Below, piece by piece: positions 1-8,517 of a DNA stretch of 38,859 bases (positions are counted from its first letter, which is position 1; every line of letters begins with the position of its first letter). The translations under genes and the position numbers were made by a program. Origin of the DNA: Nocardiopsis sp. TSRI0078 (GTDB lineage: Bacteria > Actinomycetota > Actinomycetes > Streptosporangiales > Streptosporangiaceae); the NCBI RefSeq assembly GCF_001905145.1, contig NZ_LWLB01000017.1:1-38859 (forward strand), in the 5' to 3' direction. Below the pieces are notes generated by a model that worked only from the letters and a program-made list of their open reading frames with translations, was not told where the DNA came from and did not search any database.

Positions 1-1839
1 CCCGAACCCGAGCCCGAGCCCCGCGGCAGGGGCCGCAAAGACGAGAAGGCGCCCACGGGCCGCCGCGGCGGCGGCCGCCGCAGGCGCGGCGCCCCGGTGG
101 ACGACGTCCCCGCCGAGTCCGCGGCCCCGCCCGCGGACGAGCAGCCCCAGGGCCGTCGCGGCCGCCGCAAGCGCTCGCGGCGCGAGGAGGAGGCCACCGG
201 CGGTTTCCTGGCCGACGCCCCCGAGGACAGCGGCTTCTTCGACTCGGGAACCTTTCCCGGTCTGAACAGCTCCGCCGACACCGGCGCGTTCGCCGCGGTC
301 AGCGAGCCCCCGGGCCGCCGTGCCCGCCGTGCGCGTGCCGACCGCGCCGGGGACGCGCCCGCGGAGACCGGCGCGTTCCGTGACGACGACGAGTTCGCCG
401 ATGGTGCGTTCCGCGACACCGGCGCGTTCCGTGACACGGGTGCGCCCTCTCCCGACCAGGGGCCCGACACCGGCGCGTTCGCCTCGGAGGCCCCGGAGGA
501 GGAGCCCGAACCCGAGCCCCGTGGCCGCCGTGCGCGCCGCAGGCGCGCGGCCGAGGCCGAGGAGGAGCCCCGGAGCCGCCGCGGCAGCCGTCGCAGGCGG
601 GGCCGGCGCGCGGAGCCCGAGGATCTCGGGGAACCGGAGGAGGAGCCGGAGGAGGACGAGTACGAGGAACCCGCCCTCGCCGACATCGCCGCGGCCTACG
701 GTGGCGGCCGCAGCAGCCGCAGGAAGGCCAAGGAGCTCAAGCGGGCGCGCGCCAAGGCGGGTAAGGGCGGCAGGAACCGCCGCCGCGGGGGCGGCAGGGG
801 CATGATGATCCTGCTGGCGCTGGTCCTCATCCTCGTGATCGCGGGCGGTGGCTACGGCGTCATGCGCACCTACGTCTTCCCGGCCGACTACGAGGGACAG
901 GGCAGCGGCGAGGTCGTCTTCGTCATCGAGGAGGGCCAGAGCGGCACCGCCATCGCCTCCAACCTCACCGACAAGGGCGTGGTGGCCAGCGTGCGCGCGT
1001 TCACCAACGCCCTGGAGGCGGTCCCCGAGGAGGAGCGCGGCGACGGGCTCGTCCCCGGTACCTACTCCCTGGCCCAGGGCATGAGCGCCGAGGCCGCCGT
1101 GGCCGCGCTGCTCGACCCCGCCAACCGGGTGGGCGGACGCGTCACCATCCGGGAGGGGCTGCGCGCGGAGGAGATCATCGCGGAACTGGCCGAGGGCACC
1201 AACCTGTCCGAGGAGGAGCTCAACGAGGCCTATGCCCGGACCGGCGAGCTCGGTCTGCCCGAGTACGCCACCGAGGGCCCCGAGGGCTACCTGTTCCCGG
1301 ACACCTACCAGTTCGACCCGAACGCGGAGGCGCTGTCGGTGCTCAAGACCATGGTGACCCGGCACCGCCAGGTCGCCGAGGAGATCGACCTGCAGGGAGA
1401 GGCGGCCGCACTCGGCTACGACGCCAACGAGATCATGGCGATCGCCTCCATCGTCCAGGCCGAGAGCGGTAAGGCCGAGGACATGCCGAAGATCGCCCGG
1501 GTGGTCCACAACCGCCTGGACATCGACATGGCCCTGCAGATGGACAGCACCTGTTTCTACGCCATCGGCGAGTACGGCATCGCGCTCAACGGCGAGCAGC
1601 TCAAGAAGTGCGAGGAGGACACCAGCGGGTTCGACACCTACCACAAGAACGGTCTCATCCCCGGCCCCTACGTCGCGCCCGGGCGGGAGGCCATGGAGGC
1701 GGCCCTGGAGCCCGCCGAGGGGGACTGGCTGTACTTCGTCGCCACCGACCCGGAGAACGGCGTCACCAAGTTCACCGGCGACTACCAGGAGTTCCTCCGC
1801 CTCAAGGAGGAGTTCCAGGAGAACTGGGCGGGGGACTAG
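1..1839 (+). CDS. mltG: Endolytic murein transglycosylase MltG (5' end outside window)
   Basis: MltG (YceG family) cleaves nascent peptidoglycan strands and sets glycan length at the membrane. The reading frame is open from base 1 without a stop, so the true start is probably upstream; a GTG at 97 is only the first start codon inside the window. The first ~260 codons are low-complexity: Arg-rich blocks such as RGRRARR, acidic stretches, and repeated D[ST]GxF motifs. One membrane helix follows (about 805-880, MMILLALVLILVIAGGG), then an extracytoplasmic LysM-like part and the YceG catalytic domain. The family Glu sits in IVQAES (codon 1462-1464), followed by ARVVHNRL and the C-terminal YFVATDPENG block. 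The stop codon overlaps the GTG of aroE, a common actinobacterial pairing. The catalytic domain is a firm call; the disordered N-terminus is expected to lie in the cytoplasm. Confidence 0.93.
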   Translation, partial: PEPEPEPRGRGRKDEKAPTGRRGGGRRRRGAPVDDVPAESAAPPADEQPQGRRGRRKRSRREEEATGGFLADAPEDSGFFDSGTFPGLNSSADTGAFAAVSEPPGRRARRARADRAGDAPAETGAFRDDDEFADGAFRDTGAFRDTGAPSPDQGPDTGAFASEAPEEEPEPEPRGRRARRRRAAEAEEEPRSRRGSRRRRGRRAEPEDLGEPEEEPEEDEYEEPALADIAAAYGGGRSSRRKAKELKRARAKAGKGGRNRRRGGGRGMMILLALVLILVIAGGGYGVMRTYVFPADYEGQGSGEVVFVIEEGQSGTAIASNLTDKGVVASVRAFTNALEAVPEEERGDGLVPGTYSLAQGMSAEAAVAALLDPANRVGGRVTIREGLRAEEIIAELAEGTNLSEEELNEAYARTGELGLPEYATEGPEGYLFPDTYQFDPNAEALSVLKTMVTRHRQVAEEIDLQGEAAALGYDANEIMAIASIVQAESGKAEDMPKIARVVHNRLDIDMALQMDSTCFYAIGEYGIALNGEQLKKCEEDTSGFDTYHKNGLIPGPYVAPGREAMEAALEPAEGDWLYFVATDPENGVTKFTGDYQEFLRLKEEFQENWAGD

Positions 1840-2666
1840 TGCGCGCCGCCGTACTGGGCTCACCGGTGGCCCACTCGCTCTCACCGGTCCTGCACACCGC
1901 CGCCTACACGGCGATGGGCCTGACGGACTGGTCCTACGGCATGCACGAGTGCGGTGAGGAGGACCTCGCGCCCCTCCTCGCCGGACTCGATGACGAGTGG
2001 GCCGGACTGTCCCTGACCATGCCGCTCAAGCGCCGTGCCCTGGAGCTGGCCGACACGGTCACCGACCTGGCCAGGCAGGTGGGCGGCGCCAACACCCTCG
2101 TCCGCAGGGGTGGTGCGTGGGAGGGCGCCAACACCGACGTCGCCGGGATCGCCGAGGCCCTGACCGAGGCCGGGGCGGGAGCTCCGCGCGGCGCGGTCAT
2201 CCTGGGAGCCGGGGCCACCGCGGCCTCCGCCCTCGCCGCGCTGCGCCGGCTCGGCCTGACCTCACCGGTCACCGTGCTGGCCCGCGACACCAGCCGCACC
2301 GGGGAGGTGGCCGCGGCAGCCCGGAGGCTCGGCCACCCGCTCAGGGTCGCGCCGCTCTCGGAGCTGGACGAGCACCTGGACGTGGACCTGGTGGTCTCCT
2401 CCCTGCCCTCGGGCGCGGCCGACCACCACGCCGACCGGCTCGCCGCCTCGCGCGCCGACCTGTTCGACGTCGTCTACTCGCCCTGGCCCACCCGTGCCGC
2501 CGCGGCCGTCGCCGCGCGCGGCGGACGCGTGGTCGGCGGCTTCCCGATGCTCCTCCACCAGGCCGTCGAGCAGGTCCGGCTGATGACCGGGATCGAGGAC
2601 GTGCCGGTGGAGGCCATGCGCGGGGCGGGTGAGGCGGAGCTGGCCCGCCGGGCGGTACACGCCTGA
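1839..2666 (+). CDS. aroE: Shikimate dehydrogenase
   Basis: AroE reduces 3-dehydroshikimate to shikimate with NADPH in the chorismate pathway (cytoplasm). The 275-residue product has the usual family length. The N-terminal substrate domain carries GSPVAHSLSP and the catalytic Lys in MPLKR; the Asp of ANTDVAG completes the active site. A nucleotide-binding stretch (AVILGAGATAASA) starts the second domain, and the C-terminus has the GGFPMLLHQAVEQ helix. The GTG start at 1839 was chosen because it uses the last base of the mltG stop (TAGTG) and puts the family N-terminus (RAAVLGSPVAHS) in place; any longer start would run into mltG. The overlap implies translational coupling. The following 420 bp hold no gene, so the unit probably ends here. 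Confidence 0.93.
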   Translation: MRAAVLGSPVAHSLSPVLHTAAYTAMGLTDWSYGMHECGEEDLAPLLAGLDDEWAGLSLTMPLKRRALELADTVTDLARQVGGANTLVRRGGAWEGANTDVAGIAEALTEAGAGAPRGAVILGAGATAASALAALRRLGLTSPVTVLARDTSRTGEVAAAARRLGHPLRVAPLSELDEHLDVDLVVSSLPSGAADHHADRLAASRADLFDVVYSPWPTRAAAAVAARGGRVVGGFPMLLHQAVEQVRLMTGIEDVPVEAMRGAGEAELARRAVHA

Positions 2667-2868
2667 GCCGGACGGCGTCCCGCAACACCCGGCCCGCGGG
2701 TGCGCTGGAACGGTGGGCCGAAGGGGTTCCGACTCCTGATACGATGAGGTATCGACTTGTTCCGGTGTGTCCCACACCGGAGCCGCAAGCGGAGATGATC
2801 CTCCCACCTGCCGGGCATGGCCCGCGTAGGTTCCGGTCCGGCGAACCGAGCGTGGCACGCTCTCTTCA

Positions 2869-2895
2869 CCGGGTACCCGTGTCCGGGGTACCCGG
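2869..2895 (+). promoter_or_regulatory. Perfect 10-bp hairpin in infC leader
   Basis: CCGGGTACCC (2869-2878) and GGGTACCCGG (2886-2895) are exact inverted complements separated by a 7-base loop. No T-run follows, so a simple intrinsic terminator is less likely than an RNA structural element of the leader. Confidence 0.5.
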
Positions 2896-3025
2896 CCCGT
2901 GTGCCCGCTCCCGCCGGGAATACCGTTCGGATCACCCCGCTTGCACACGCTGGCGGGGTTCTTGCTGTGTGCGGACCCCGACGAGGCCGGGCGGTCCGAC
3001 GGACGAGGACGGCCCGGCCAGCAGA

Positions 3026-3049
3026 GCCGTCCACCATCTGGCGGACGGC
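3026..3049 (+). promoter_or_regulatory. Second hairpin upstream of infC
   Basis: GCCGTCC (3026-3032) pairs with GGACGGC (3043-3049) across a 10-base loop. It ends about 25 bases before the infC ribosome binding site, so it could influence translation start or transcript readthrough. Its function is not shown by the sequence. Confidence 0.35.
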
Positions 3050-3087
3050 CGATTCCAGGTAATCCGAGAAAGCTAGGGAGGGGTCCC

Positions 3088-3672
3088 ATCAGCGCCGAGC
3101 CCCGCATCAATGACCGCATCCGGGTGCCCGAGGTCCGTCTCGTCGGACCCAATGGTGAGCAGGTCGGAATCGTCTCCGTGCAGGACGCACTGCGTCTGGC
3201 CCAGGAGTCCGACCTCGACCTCGTCGAGGTCGCTCCGACCGCGCGCCCGCCGGTCGCCAAGCTGATGGACTACGGCAAGTTCAAGTACGAGTCCGCGGTC
3301 AAGGCCCGCGAGTCGCGCAAGAACCAGTCGAACACGATCATCAAGGAGATCAAGCTCCGCCCGAAGATCGATCCGCACGACTACGAGACCAAGAAGGGTC
3401 ACGTGGTGCGGTTCCTCAAGAGCGGGGACAAGGTCAAGGTGACGATCATGTTCCGCGGCCGTGAGCAGTCCCGGCCCGAACTGGGCCGCCGACTGCTGGC
3501 GCGGCTGGCCGAGGACGTCCAGGACCTTGGCACCGTGGAGTCGCAGCCCAAGCAGGACGGCCGCAACATGGTCATGGTGATCGGCCCGCACAAGCGGCGG
3601 TCCGACCACAAGGCCGAGGCCCGCGCGGCGGCGGAGGACAAGTCCCGCCGCGAGCAGCGCTCGGGCGCCTAG
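3088..3672 (+). CDS. infC: Translation initiation factor IF-3, apparent ATC start
   Basis: IF3 binds the 30S subunit, checks start-codon pairing and keeps subunits apart. The 194-residue product has the N-domain ([20 protein letters not shown]), the helical linker ([14 protein letters not shown]) and the C-domain ([18 protein letters not shown], then [10 protein letters not shown]), ending in a charged tail. No ATG, GTG or TTG in this frame lies near the expected N-terminus. The codon giving the family start (ISAEPRIND) is ATC at 3088-3090, preceded by a good ribosome binding site, AGGGAGGGG (3075-3083). Rare start codons on infC are established elsewhere (AUU in Escherichia coli) and let IF3 repress its own synthesis. 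The same control here is inferred. The first in-frame ATG upstream (2899) would translate through the leader hairpins and is unlikely. Confidence 0.92.
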   Translation: MSAEPRINDRIRVPEVRLVGPNGEQVGIVSVQDALRLAQESDLDLVEVAPTARPPVAKLMDYGKFKYESAVKARESRKNQSNTIIKEIKLRPKIDPHDYETKKGHVVRFLKSGDKVKVTIMFRGREQSRPELGRRLLARLAEDVQDLGTVESQPKQDGRNMVMVIGPHKRRSDHKAEARAAAEDKSRREQRSGA

Positions 3673-3685
3673 CGACGGGAAGTCC

Positions 3686-3721
3686 CCACCGCCCGGTCGC
3701 CGGGAAGGCACCGGGTGGTGG
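3686..3721 (+). promoter_or_regulatory. 12-bp hairpin between infC and rpmI
   Basis: CCACCGCCCGGT (3686-3697) pairs with ACCGGGTGGTGG (3710-3721) with one G-U pair and a 12-base loop. It begins 13 bases after the infC stop. With no T-run it could be an attenuator, a processing signal or an L20-type control element within the ribosomal protein operon. Confidence 0.4.
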
Positions 3722-3847
3722 GTGGGCTGTGCTCGCACGGTCCGGATGCGTCACACCGGCGCGCAGGGGTCCCCTGCAAAGCAGCGGAAGAACCGTGTCA
3801 TCCGTCCGTGACGGGTGGCACGCCGACGGAGTAGGAGACGCGGCGAC

Positions 3848-4042
3848 ATGCCGAAGAACAAGACCCACAGTGGGGCCAAGGACCGCTTCAAGGTCACCGG
3901 CTCCGGCAAGATCATGCGCCGCCGTGCCAACAAGAACCACATCCTTGAGCACAAGACCTCCAAGCGCAAGCGCAAGCTGAGCAACGAGTCGGTGCTCTCT
4001 CCCGCGGACACCAAGAGCATGCGCAAGCTGCTCGGCAGGTAG
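3848..4042 (+). CDS. rpmI: 50S ribosomal protein L35
   Basis: L35 is a small basic protein of the large ribosomal subunit. The 64-residue product starts [18 protein letters not shown] and has the family's Lys/Arg-rich core ([16 protein letters not shown]) and the C-terminal [11 protein letters not shown]. An in-frame ATG 33 bases upstream would add an Arg-rich stretch foreign to L35, so 3848 is the start, with GGAG at 3834-3837 as ribosome binding site. It sits in the universal infC-rpmI-rplT order, 175 bases after infC. Confidence 0.96.
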   Translation: MPKNKTHSGAKDRFKVTGSGKIMRRRANKNHILEHKTSKRKRKLSNESVLSPADTKSMRKLLGR

Positions 4043-4206
4043 TTCCGAGGACCCTCCCCCTCCCCGGGAGCGCCCGCGTGCCGGACCAGTCGGCGCGGTG
4101 ACGGCCCCCGGGAGGGAACCACACGAAGCAACACGGCCGCCGGATGCGTCCGAGCCGGACCGGTCGGCGCGCCGTGCGCGCCGGAAGAGACAACGAGGGA
4201 GTTCCA

Positions 4207-4578
4207 GTGGCACGCGTGAAGCGGGCTCTCAACGCCAAGAAGAAGCGCAAGGTCGTCCTCGACCGGGCGAGCGGCTACCGCGGTCAGCGTTCGCGCCTGT
4301 ACCGCAAGGCCAAGGAGCAGATGCTCCACTCGATGACCTACTCCTACCGGGACCGCAAGGACCGCAAGGGGCAGTTCCGTCGCCTGTGGATCCAGCGCAT
4401 CAACGCGGCCTCCAGGGCCCACGGCCTGACCTACAACCGCTTCATGCAGGGCCTGAAGCTGGCCGGCATCGAGGTCGACCGCCGTATGCTCGCCGAGCTG
4501 GCGGTCAAGGACGACGCCGCCTTCGCGAGCCTGGTGGAGACGGCCAAGAAGGCCCTCCCCGCCGAGGCCGCGGCCTAG
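4207..4578 (+). CDS. rplT: 50S ribosomal protein L20
   Basis: L20 binds 23S rRNA early in large-subunit assembly and in several bacteria also represses its own operon. The 123-residue product begins [18 protein letters not shown] after a GTG start and continues with the conserved [18 protein letters not shown] and a C-terminal helical domain. GTG 4207 is preceded by GAGGGA (4196-4201) at good spacing; the frame is open further upstream but that part does not look like L20. It is the third gene of the infC operon, 164 bases after rpmI. Confidence 0.96.
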   Translation: MARVKRALNAKKKRKVVLDRASGYRGQRSRLYRKAKEQMLHSMTYSYRDRKDRKGQFRRLWIQRINAASRAHGLTYNRFMQGLKLAGIEVDRRMLAELAVKDDAAFASLVETAKKALPAEAAA

Positions 4579-4602
4579 GGCTGGAAAGATCGGCGAGTAG
4601 CG

Positions 4603-5445
4603 ATGGCGAGCCACGAGTTCACGAGTATCCGCTCACCCAGGATCAAGGGGGTTCGGCGGCTCGCCAAACGCACCTTCCGTCAGCGCGAGCGGCGCTTCCT
4701 CGCAGAGGGGCCGCAGGCGGTGCGGGAGGCGCTGACCGCCGCGAGCGGTGGTGACGGGCGGCCCCGCGGGGCCGCCCCCGGCGTTGTCGAGGTCTACGCC
4801 ACGGCGGAGGCCATGCAGCGCCACATCGACCTGGTGGACGCCGCCCGCGCGGCGGACGTGCCCACCCACAGGGTCAGCCTGGACGTGATGTCGGAGCTGG
4901 CCCAGACCGTCACCCCCCAGGGGGTCATCGCGGTCTGCGAGTTCGTCGACGTCCCCCTGGAGCGCCTCGGCGACGTCCGCCTGGTGGCCGTGCTCTCCCA
5001 CGTCCGCGACCCGGGCAACGCGGGCACGGTCCTGCGCACCGCCGACGCGGCCGGTGCCGACGCGGTGATCTTCACCGACGCCTCCGTCGACCCCTACAAC
5101 GGCAAGTGTGTGCGGGCCTCGGCCGGAAGCCTGTTCCACCTGCCCGTGGTCGTGGGCGTCCCCGTGGCGCGCGCCGTCGACTTCCTGCGCGGGGCGGGCG
5201 CGCGGGTGTGGGCCGCCGACGGCAGCGGTTCCCGCGACCTGCACGGCGTCGCCGACGGCGGCGACCTGGACGGCCCCGTCGGCTGGGTGTTCGGCAACGA
5301 GGCCTGGGGCCTGCCCGAGGAGGTCGTCGCGCTGACCGATGGCGCGGTCAGCGTCCCGATCTACGGCGGGGCCGAAAGCCTGAATCTGGCCACGGCCGCC
5401 GCCGTGTGCCTGTACACCACCGCACGACAGCAGCGACGTTCCTGA
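4603..5445 (+). CDS. SpoU/TrmH-family RNA 2'-O-ribose methyltransferase
   Basis: These SAM-dependent enzymes methylate a ribose 2'-OH in rRNA or tRNA and carry a C-terminal trefoil knot. The 280-residue product has an N-terminal substrate-binding domain (RSPRIKGVRRLAKRTFRQRE, then FLAEGPQAV) and the three SpoU motifs: SHVRDPGNAGTVLRTADAAG, GWVFGNEAWGLPEEV, and VPIYGGAESLNLATAAAVCL. The ATG at 4603 lies 24 bases after rplT, so it is probably co-transcribed with the ribosomal protein genes, which suggests a ribosomal RNA target. The exact nucleotide modified cannot be read from sequence. Confidence 0.9.
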   Translation: MASHEFTSIRSPRIKGVRRLAKRTFRQRERRFLAEGPQAVREALTAASGGDGRPRGAAPGVVEVYATAEAMQRHIDLVDAARAADVPTHRVSLDVMSELAQTVTPQGVIAVCEFVDVPLERLGDVRLVAVLSHVRDPGNAGTVLRTADAAGADAVIFTDASVDPYNGKCVRASAGSLFHLPVVVGVPVARAVDFLRGAGARVWAADGSGSRDLHGVADGGDLDGPVGWVFGNEAWGLPEEVVALTDGAVSVPIYGGAESLNLATAAAVCLYTTARQQRRS

Positions 5446-5977
5446 GCGGGCCCGGACGATCCCGGATCACCCCAGGTCAGACCTCGCGTGGTTGCACTGT
5501 GTGACCATCGTGTCGTGGTCGGTCCGCCCCCTCGTGAGTGCCGCGACCCGGACACGCGTGCGTGGTTCCCGCGTCCGTCCGCCCAAAGTGCACGTGCACG
5601 GGGCCTGAGTGCCGATAGGGTCGGCGGAAGGGGGACCGCGGAGGGGCCCATGCGCGTCACGCGTGGGATCCGGCGTGCCCACCCGGGTCGCGGGTGCGAC
5701 GCCGTGCCGGCCCGGAGCGTCCGGCAGGATTGACGACACCGCGTGAGTACGCGCGAGACGCTCGGACCGGCGGTCCCGCCCTTGCCGGGTGGCGGACCTC
5801 CTGGAGAGGGCTTGTACGCTCTTCTCCCGCCGGACGCCCGATCCCGGGCCGCAAGGCGTACCAGGTGGAAGTGCAGGGTAGACAACCTGCGGTGGTGCCC
5901 ACGGGGTTGACCACCGGTCAGCGGTCCTCGGCCCAGGAGCCTGTGGTCGTGGACCTTCAAGGGGAGCGGGGAGAGGC
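5446..5977. other. Non-coding interval with a 12-bp palindrome
   Basis: No convincing gene lies in these 532 bases; the short open frames lack a ribosome binding site or family features. GTGCACGTGCAC (5588-5599) is a perfect palindrome 16 bases before TAGGGT (5616-5621), a plausible actinobacterial -10, so it could be an operator. Nearer the histidine kinase, CGGTGGT (5890-5896) pairs with ACCACCG (5910-5916) across 13 bases. If TAGGGT is a real promoter, the kinase mRNA would have a leader of about 350 bases. Confidence 0.4.
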
Positions 5978-7210
5978 GTGGGCAGCGGCCGGCAGGTGGA
6001 CCACCCGGCGGAGGACTCGGGTGAGGGGACCGCACACCCCCCGGACGCCTCACGCAAGGGCGCGGGCCCGTCCACCGACACTCCTCCCGAGGCCGAGGAC
6101 GACCGCGAACCCGGTGCCGCCGACCGCTCCGGCGCCCAGGCCACGGCGGTCCTTCAGGAGGTCGACGGCTCCTTCGCCGGCACCGGCCCCCTGCACCCGG
6201 ACGACCTGCCCGACGGTGTGGTGGTGGCCGACGCGCGCGGCCGGGTCGTGCTCTTCAACGCCCAGGCCGCCCAGCTCATCGGCATCCCCGTCGAGTCGGC
6301 CCTGGGTCGCGACTACCGCTCCGTCCTGCCTCTGCTGGGCATAGACGGCAACGACTGGTGGGAGGCCAGCAACCCCTACGGCGGTGCCCGCGACCGCGTC
6401 CGCCAGCCCGAGCGCGCCCTCCTGCTGCCCGACGACCGCGAGATCCTCGTCGCCGCGCGCTACGTGCGCGCCCGGCCCGGCGGCGAACTCGTCCGCCTGG
6501 TCGTCACCCTCCGGGACGCCTCCGCGCGCGCCGAGCGCACCCGCGCCGACCTGGTCTCCCAGGTGGCCCATGAGCTGCGCTCGCCCCTGACCAGCGTCAA
6601 GGGCTTCACCTCCACCCTGCTCACCAAGTGGGAGCGGCTCACCGACAAGCAGAAGCTGTTCATGCTGGAGACGGTCAACGCCGACGCGGACCGCGTCACC
6701 CGCCTCATCCACGACCTGCTCGACGTCTCGCGCATCGAGTCCGGCCGCCTGGAGGTGCGTCGCCAGATCGTCGACCTGCCCGAGGCCGTGCGCAGGGTCG
6801 TGGCCGGGCGCGTGGCCTCCGGCGAGCCGGAGGAGCGCTTCCGCGTCGAGGCCCGCGGTGAGCTGCCGCGCATGTGGCTGGACCCCGACAAGATCGAGCA
6901 GATCCTGTTGAACCTGGTGGAAAACGGCGTGCGGCACGGCGCTGGTACTGTCAGTATCGTGATCGAGCCGTGTGAAGGAGGAGCAGCGGTGTCGGTGCGC
7001 GACGAAGGCCAGGGCATAGCGCCCGAGACCATTCCGCGCGTCTTCCGCCAGTTCTGGCGCAGCAAGCGCCGGAGCGGGACCGGCCTCGGACTGTTCATCG
7101 TCAAGGGCCTCGTCGAGGCCCACGGCGGCACGATCACCGTCGGACGCGCCCCCAGCGGCGGCGCCGAGTTCCGATTTACCATGCCCGCCGGGACGCCCGA
7201 GTTCGTCTGA
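5978..7210 (+). CDS. Soluble PAS-domain sensor histidine kinase, orphan
   Basis: The 410-residue product has an acidic, Pro-rich N-terminus (about 1-70), a PAS domain (about 75-140; PDGVVVADARGRVVLFNAQA, then AAQLIGIPVESALGRDY), a HisKA region with the phospho-acceptor His198 in QVAHELRSPLTSVKG, and an HATPase domain with an N-box (LLNLVENGVRHG) and G-boxes (DEGQGIAP, GTGLGLFIVKG). No transmembrane helix is visible, so a cytoplasmic signal is likely. GTG 5978 was chosen because it follows GGGGAG and keeps the whole PAS domain. No response regulator is adjacent; pheS follows 188 bases later. A kinase in this position beside pheST is, as I recall, conserved in other actinomycetes, but its partner and signal are unknown. 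Confidence 0.88.
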   Translation: MGSGRQVDHPAEDSGEGTAHPPDASRKGAGPSTDTPPEAEDDREPGAADRSGAQATAVLQEVDGSFAGTGPLHPDDLPDGVVVADARGRVVLFNAQAAQLIGIPVESALGRDYRSVLPLLGIDGNDWWEASNPYGGARDRVRQPERALLLPDDREILVAARYVRARPGGELVRLVVTLRDASARAERTRADLVSQVAHELRSPLTSVKGFTSTLLTKWERLTDKQKLFMLETVNADADRVTRLIHDLLDVSRIESGRLEVRRQIVDLPEAVRRVVAGRVASGEPEERFRVEARGELPRMWLDPDKIEQILLNLVENGVRHGAGTVSIVIEPCEGGAAVSVRDEGQGIAPETIPRVFRQFWRSKRRSGTGLGLFIVKGLVEAHGGTITVGRAPSGGAEFRFTMPAGTPEFV

Positions 7211-7398
7211 AGACTTCGGACACTCCAGCCTCCCCGGTGGGCGCCACGGCGTGCTCCCGGTCCCGCAACGGACCCTTGTCCCGGGCATGCCCGCAATCCG
7301 CCTGCTTTCCCTGTCGGCTTCGTCCGCCCCGCCGCGGACCGTGACTGCCGCCTGTTCCCCCGTCCTGGTCGGGGACTCCGGCGGCGAGGCAACCAACC

Positions 7399-8517
7399 AT
7401 GTCTGCACCGAACAATTCCTTCGACCCGGTCGAGGTGACCCCTCTGCACCCCGACGAGGTCGCCCGCATGCGCGAGGAGGCCCTGGCCGCCATCGAGGCC
7501 GCCACCGACCTCGCCGAACTCAAGGAGGTCCGCCTCGCGCACGCCTCGGACCGCTCCCCGCTGGCCCTGGCCAACCGGGAGATCGGCGCCCTGCCCCCGG
7601 CCGCCAAGGCCGACGCGGGCAAGCGCGTGGGCGGTGCCCGGCGCGACGTCGGCCAGGCACTCAAGGCCCGCCAGGCCGTTCTGGAGGCCGAGCGCGACGA
7701 GCGTGTCCTCATCGAGGAGCGGGTCGACGTCACCCTGCCCTGGGACCGCGCCCCGCGCGGTGCCCGCCACCCGCTGACCACCGTCGCCGAGCGCGTGGCC
7801 GACATCTTCGTCGGCATGGGCTTCGAGATCGCGGAGGGCCCCGAGGTCGAGGCCGAGTGGTTCAACTTCGACGCCCTCAACTTCCAGCCCGACCACCCCG
7901 CACGCACCATGCAGGACACCTTCTTCGTGGAGGGCCCCGACGGCGGTGAGTCCGGTCTGGTCATGCGCACCCACACCTCGCCGGTCCAGGTCCGTGCGCT
8001 GCTCTCCCGGGAGCTGCCGGTGTACGTGGTCGCGCCCGGCAAGACCTTCCGCACCGACGAGCTCGACGCCACCCACAGCCCGGTCTTCCACCAGCTGGAG
8101 GGCCTGGTCGTGGACAGGGGAGTCACCCTGGCCCACCTGCGCGGTGCCATCGACGCCTACGTGGAGGGCGTCTTCGGTGAGGGGCTGCGGACCCGGTTCC
8201 GGGCCTCCTACTTCCCGTTCACCGAGCCGTCCGCCGAGGTGGACATGGAGTGCTTCGTGTGCCGGGGCGCCTCCGTGGGCAACCCCGACGCGGCCTGCCG
8301 CACCTGCTCCAGCGAGGGCTGGATCGAGATCGGCGGCTGCGGCGTGGTCAACCCGCGCGTGCTCACCGCCGCGGGCGTGGACCCCGAGGTCTACACCGGC
8401 TGGGCCTTCGGCCTGGGAATCGAACGGACACTGATGTTCGCGCACGGCGTGCGCGACATGCACGACATGGTCGAGGGCGACATCCGCTTCACCTCGGCGT
8501 TCGGGAGTGAGAACTGA
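7399..8517 (+). CDS. pheS: Phenylalanine-tRNA ligase alpha subunit
   Basis: PheS is the catalytic subunit of the alpha2-beta2 enzyme that charges tRNA-Phe. The 372-residue product has the N-terminal coiled-coil ([20 protein letters not shown], residues ~15-110) that contacts tRNA, then the class II core: motif 1 around [19 protein letters not shown], motif 2 in [19 protein letters not shown], and motif 3 in [14 protein letters not shown]. The ATG at 7399 gives the usual length; its ribosome binding site (GGCGAGG) is weak. The stop overlaps the pheT start by one base (TGATG). The 188-base leader contains a short hairpin (CCCCG 7357-7361, CGGGG 7370-7374), but I saw no Phe-rich leader peptide or T-box. 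Confidence 0.96.
   Translation: MSAPNNSFDPVEVTPLHPDEVARMREEALAAIEAATDLAELKEVRLAHASDRSPLALANREIGALPPAAKADAGKRVGGARRDVGQALKARQAVLEAERDERVLIEERVDVTLPWDRAPRGARHPLTTVAERVADIFVGMGFEIAEGPEVEAEWFNFDALNFQPDHPARTMQDTFFVEGPDGGESGLVMRTHTSPVQVRALLSRELPVYVVAPGKTFRTDELDATHSPVFHQLEGLVVDRGVTLAHLRGAIDAYVEGVFGEGLRTRFRASYFPFTEPSAEVDMECFVCRGASVGNPDAACRTCSSEGWIEIGGCGVVNPRVLTAAGVDPEVYTGWAFGLGIERTLMFAHGVRDMHDMVEGDIRFTSAFGSEN

Larger units (their letters stand above)
2667..3087 (+). promoter_or_regulatory. Structured leader of the infC-rpmI-rplT operon
   Basis: This 421-base stretch holds no convincing gene. A TACGAT at 2740-2745 could be a -10 element; it lies inside a small inverted repeat (GATAC 2738-2742, GTATC 2749-2753), but no good -35 is visible. 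Downstream are two clear hairpins, 2869-2895 and 3026-3049, the second ending about 25 bases before the infC ribosome binding site. Long structured leaders before infC are known in other bacteria, where IF3 or L20 feeds back on expression. That this leader acts the same way is inference. Confidence 0.45.

Noticed and set aside
5488..5733. 81-codon open frame between the methyltransferase and the histidine kinase
   Set aside because: No ribosome binding site, no recognisable domain, Arg-rich out-of-frame composition, and it spans the palindrome and -10-like element.
7211..7398. Phe-rich leader peptide or T-box before pheS
   Set aside because: The one reading frame with an ATG (7287) has no run of Phe codons, and no T-box sequence is recognisable.
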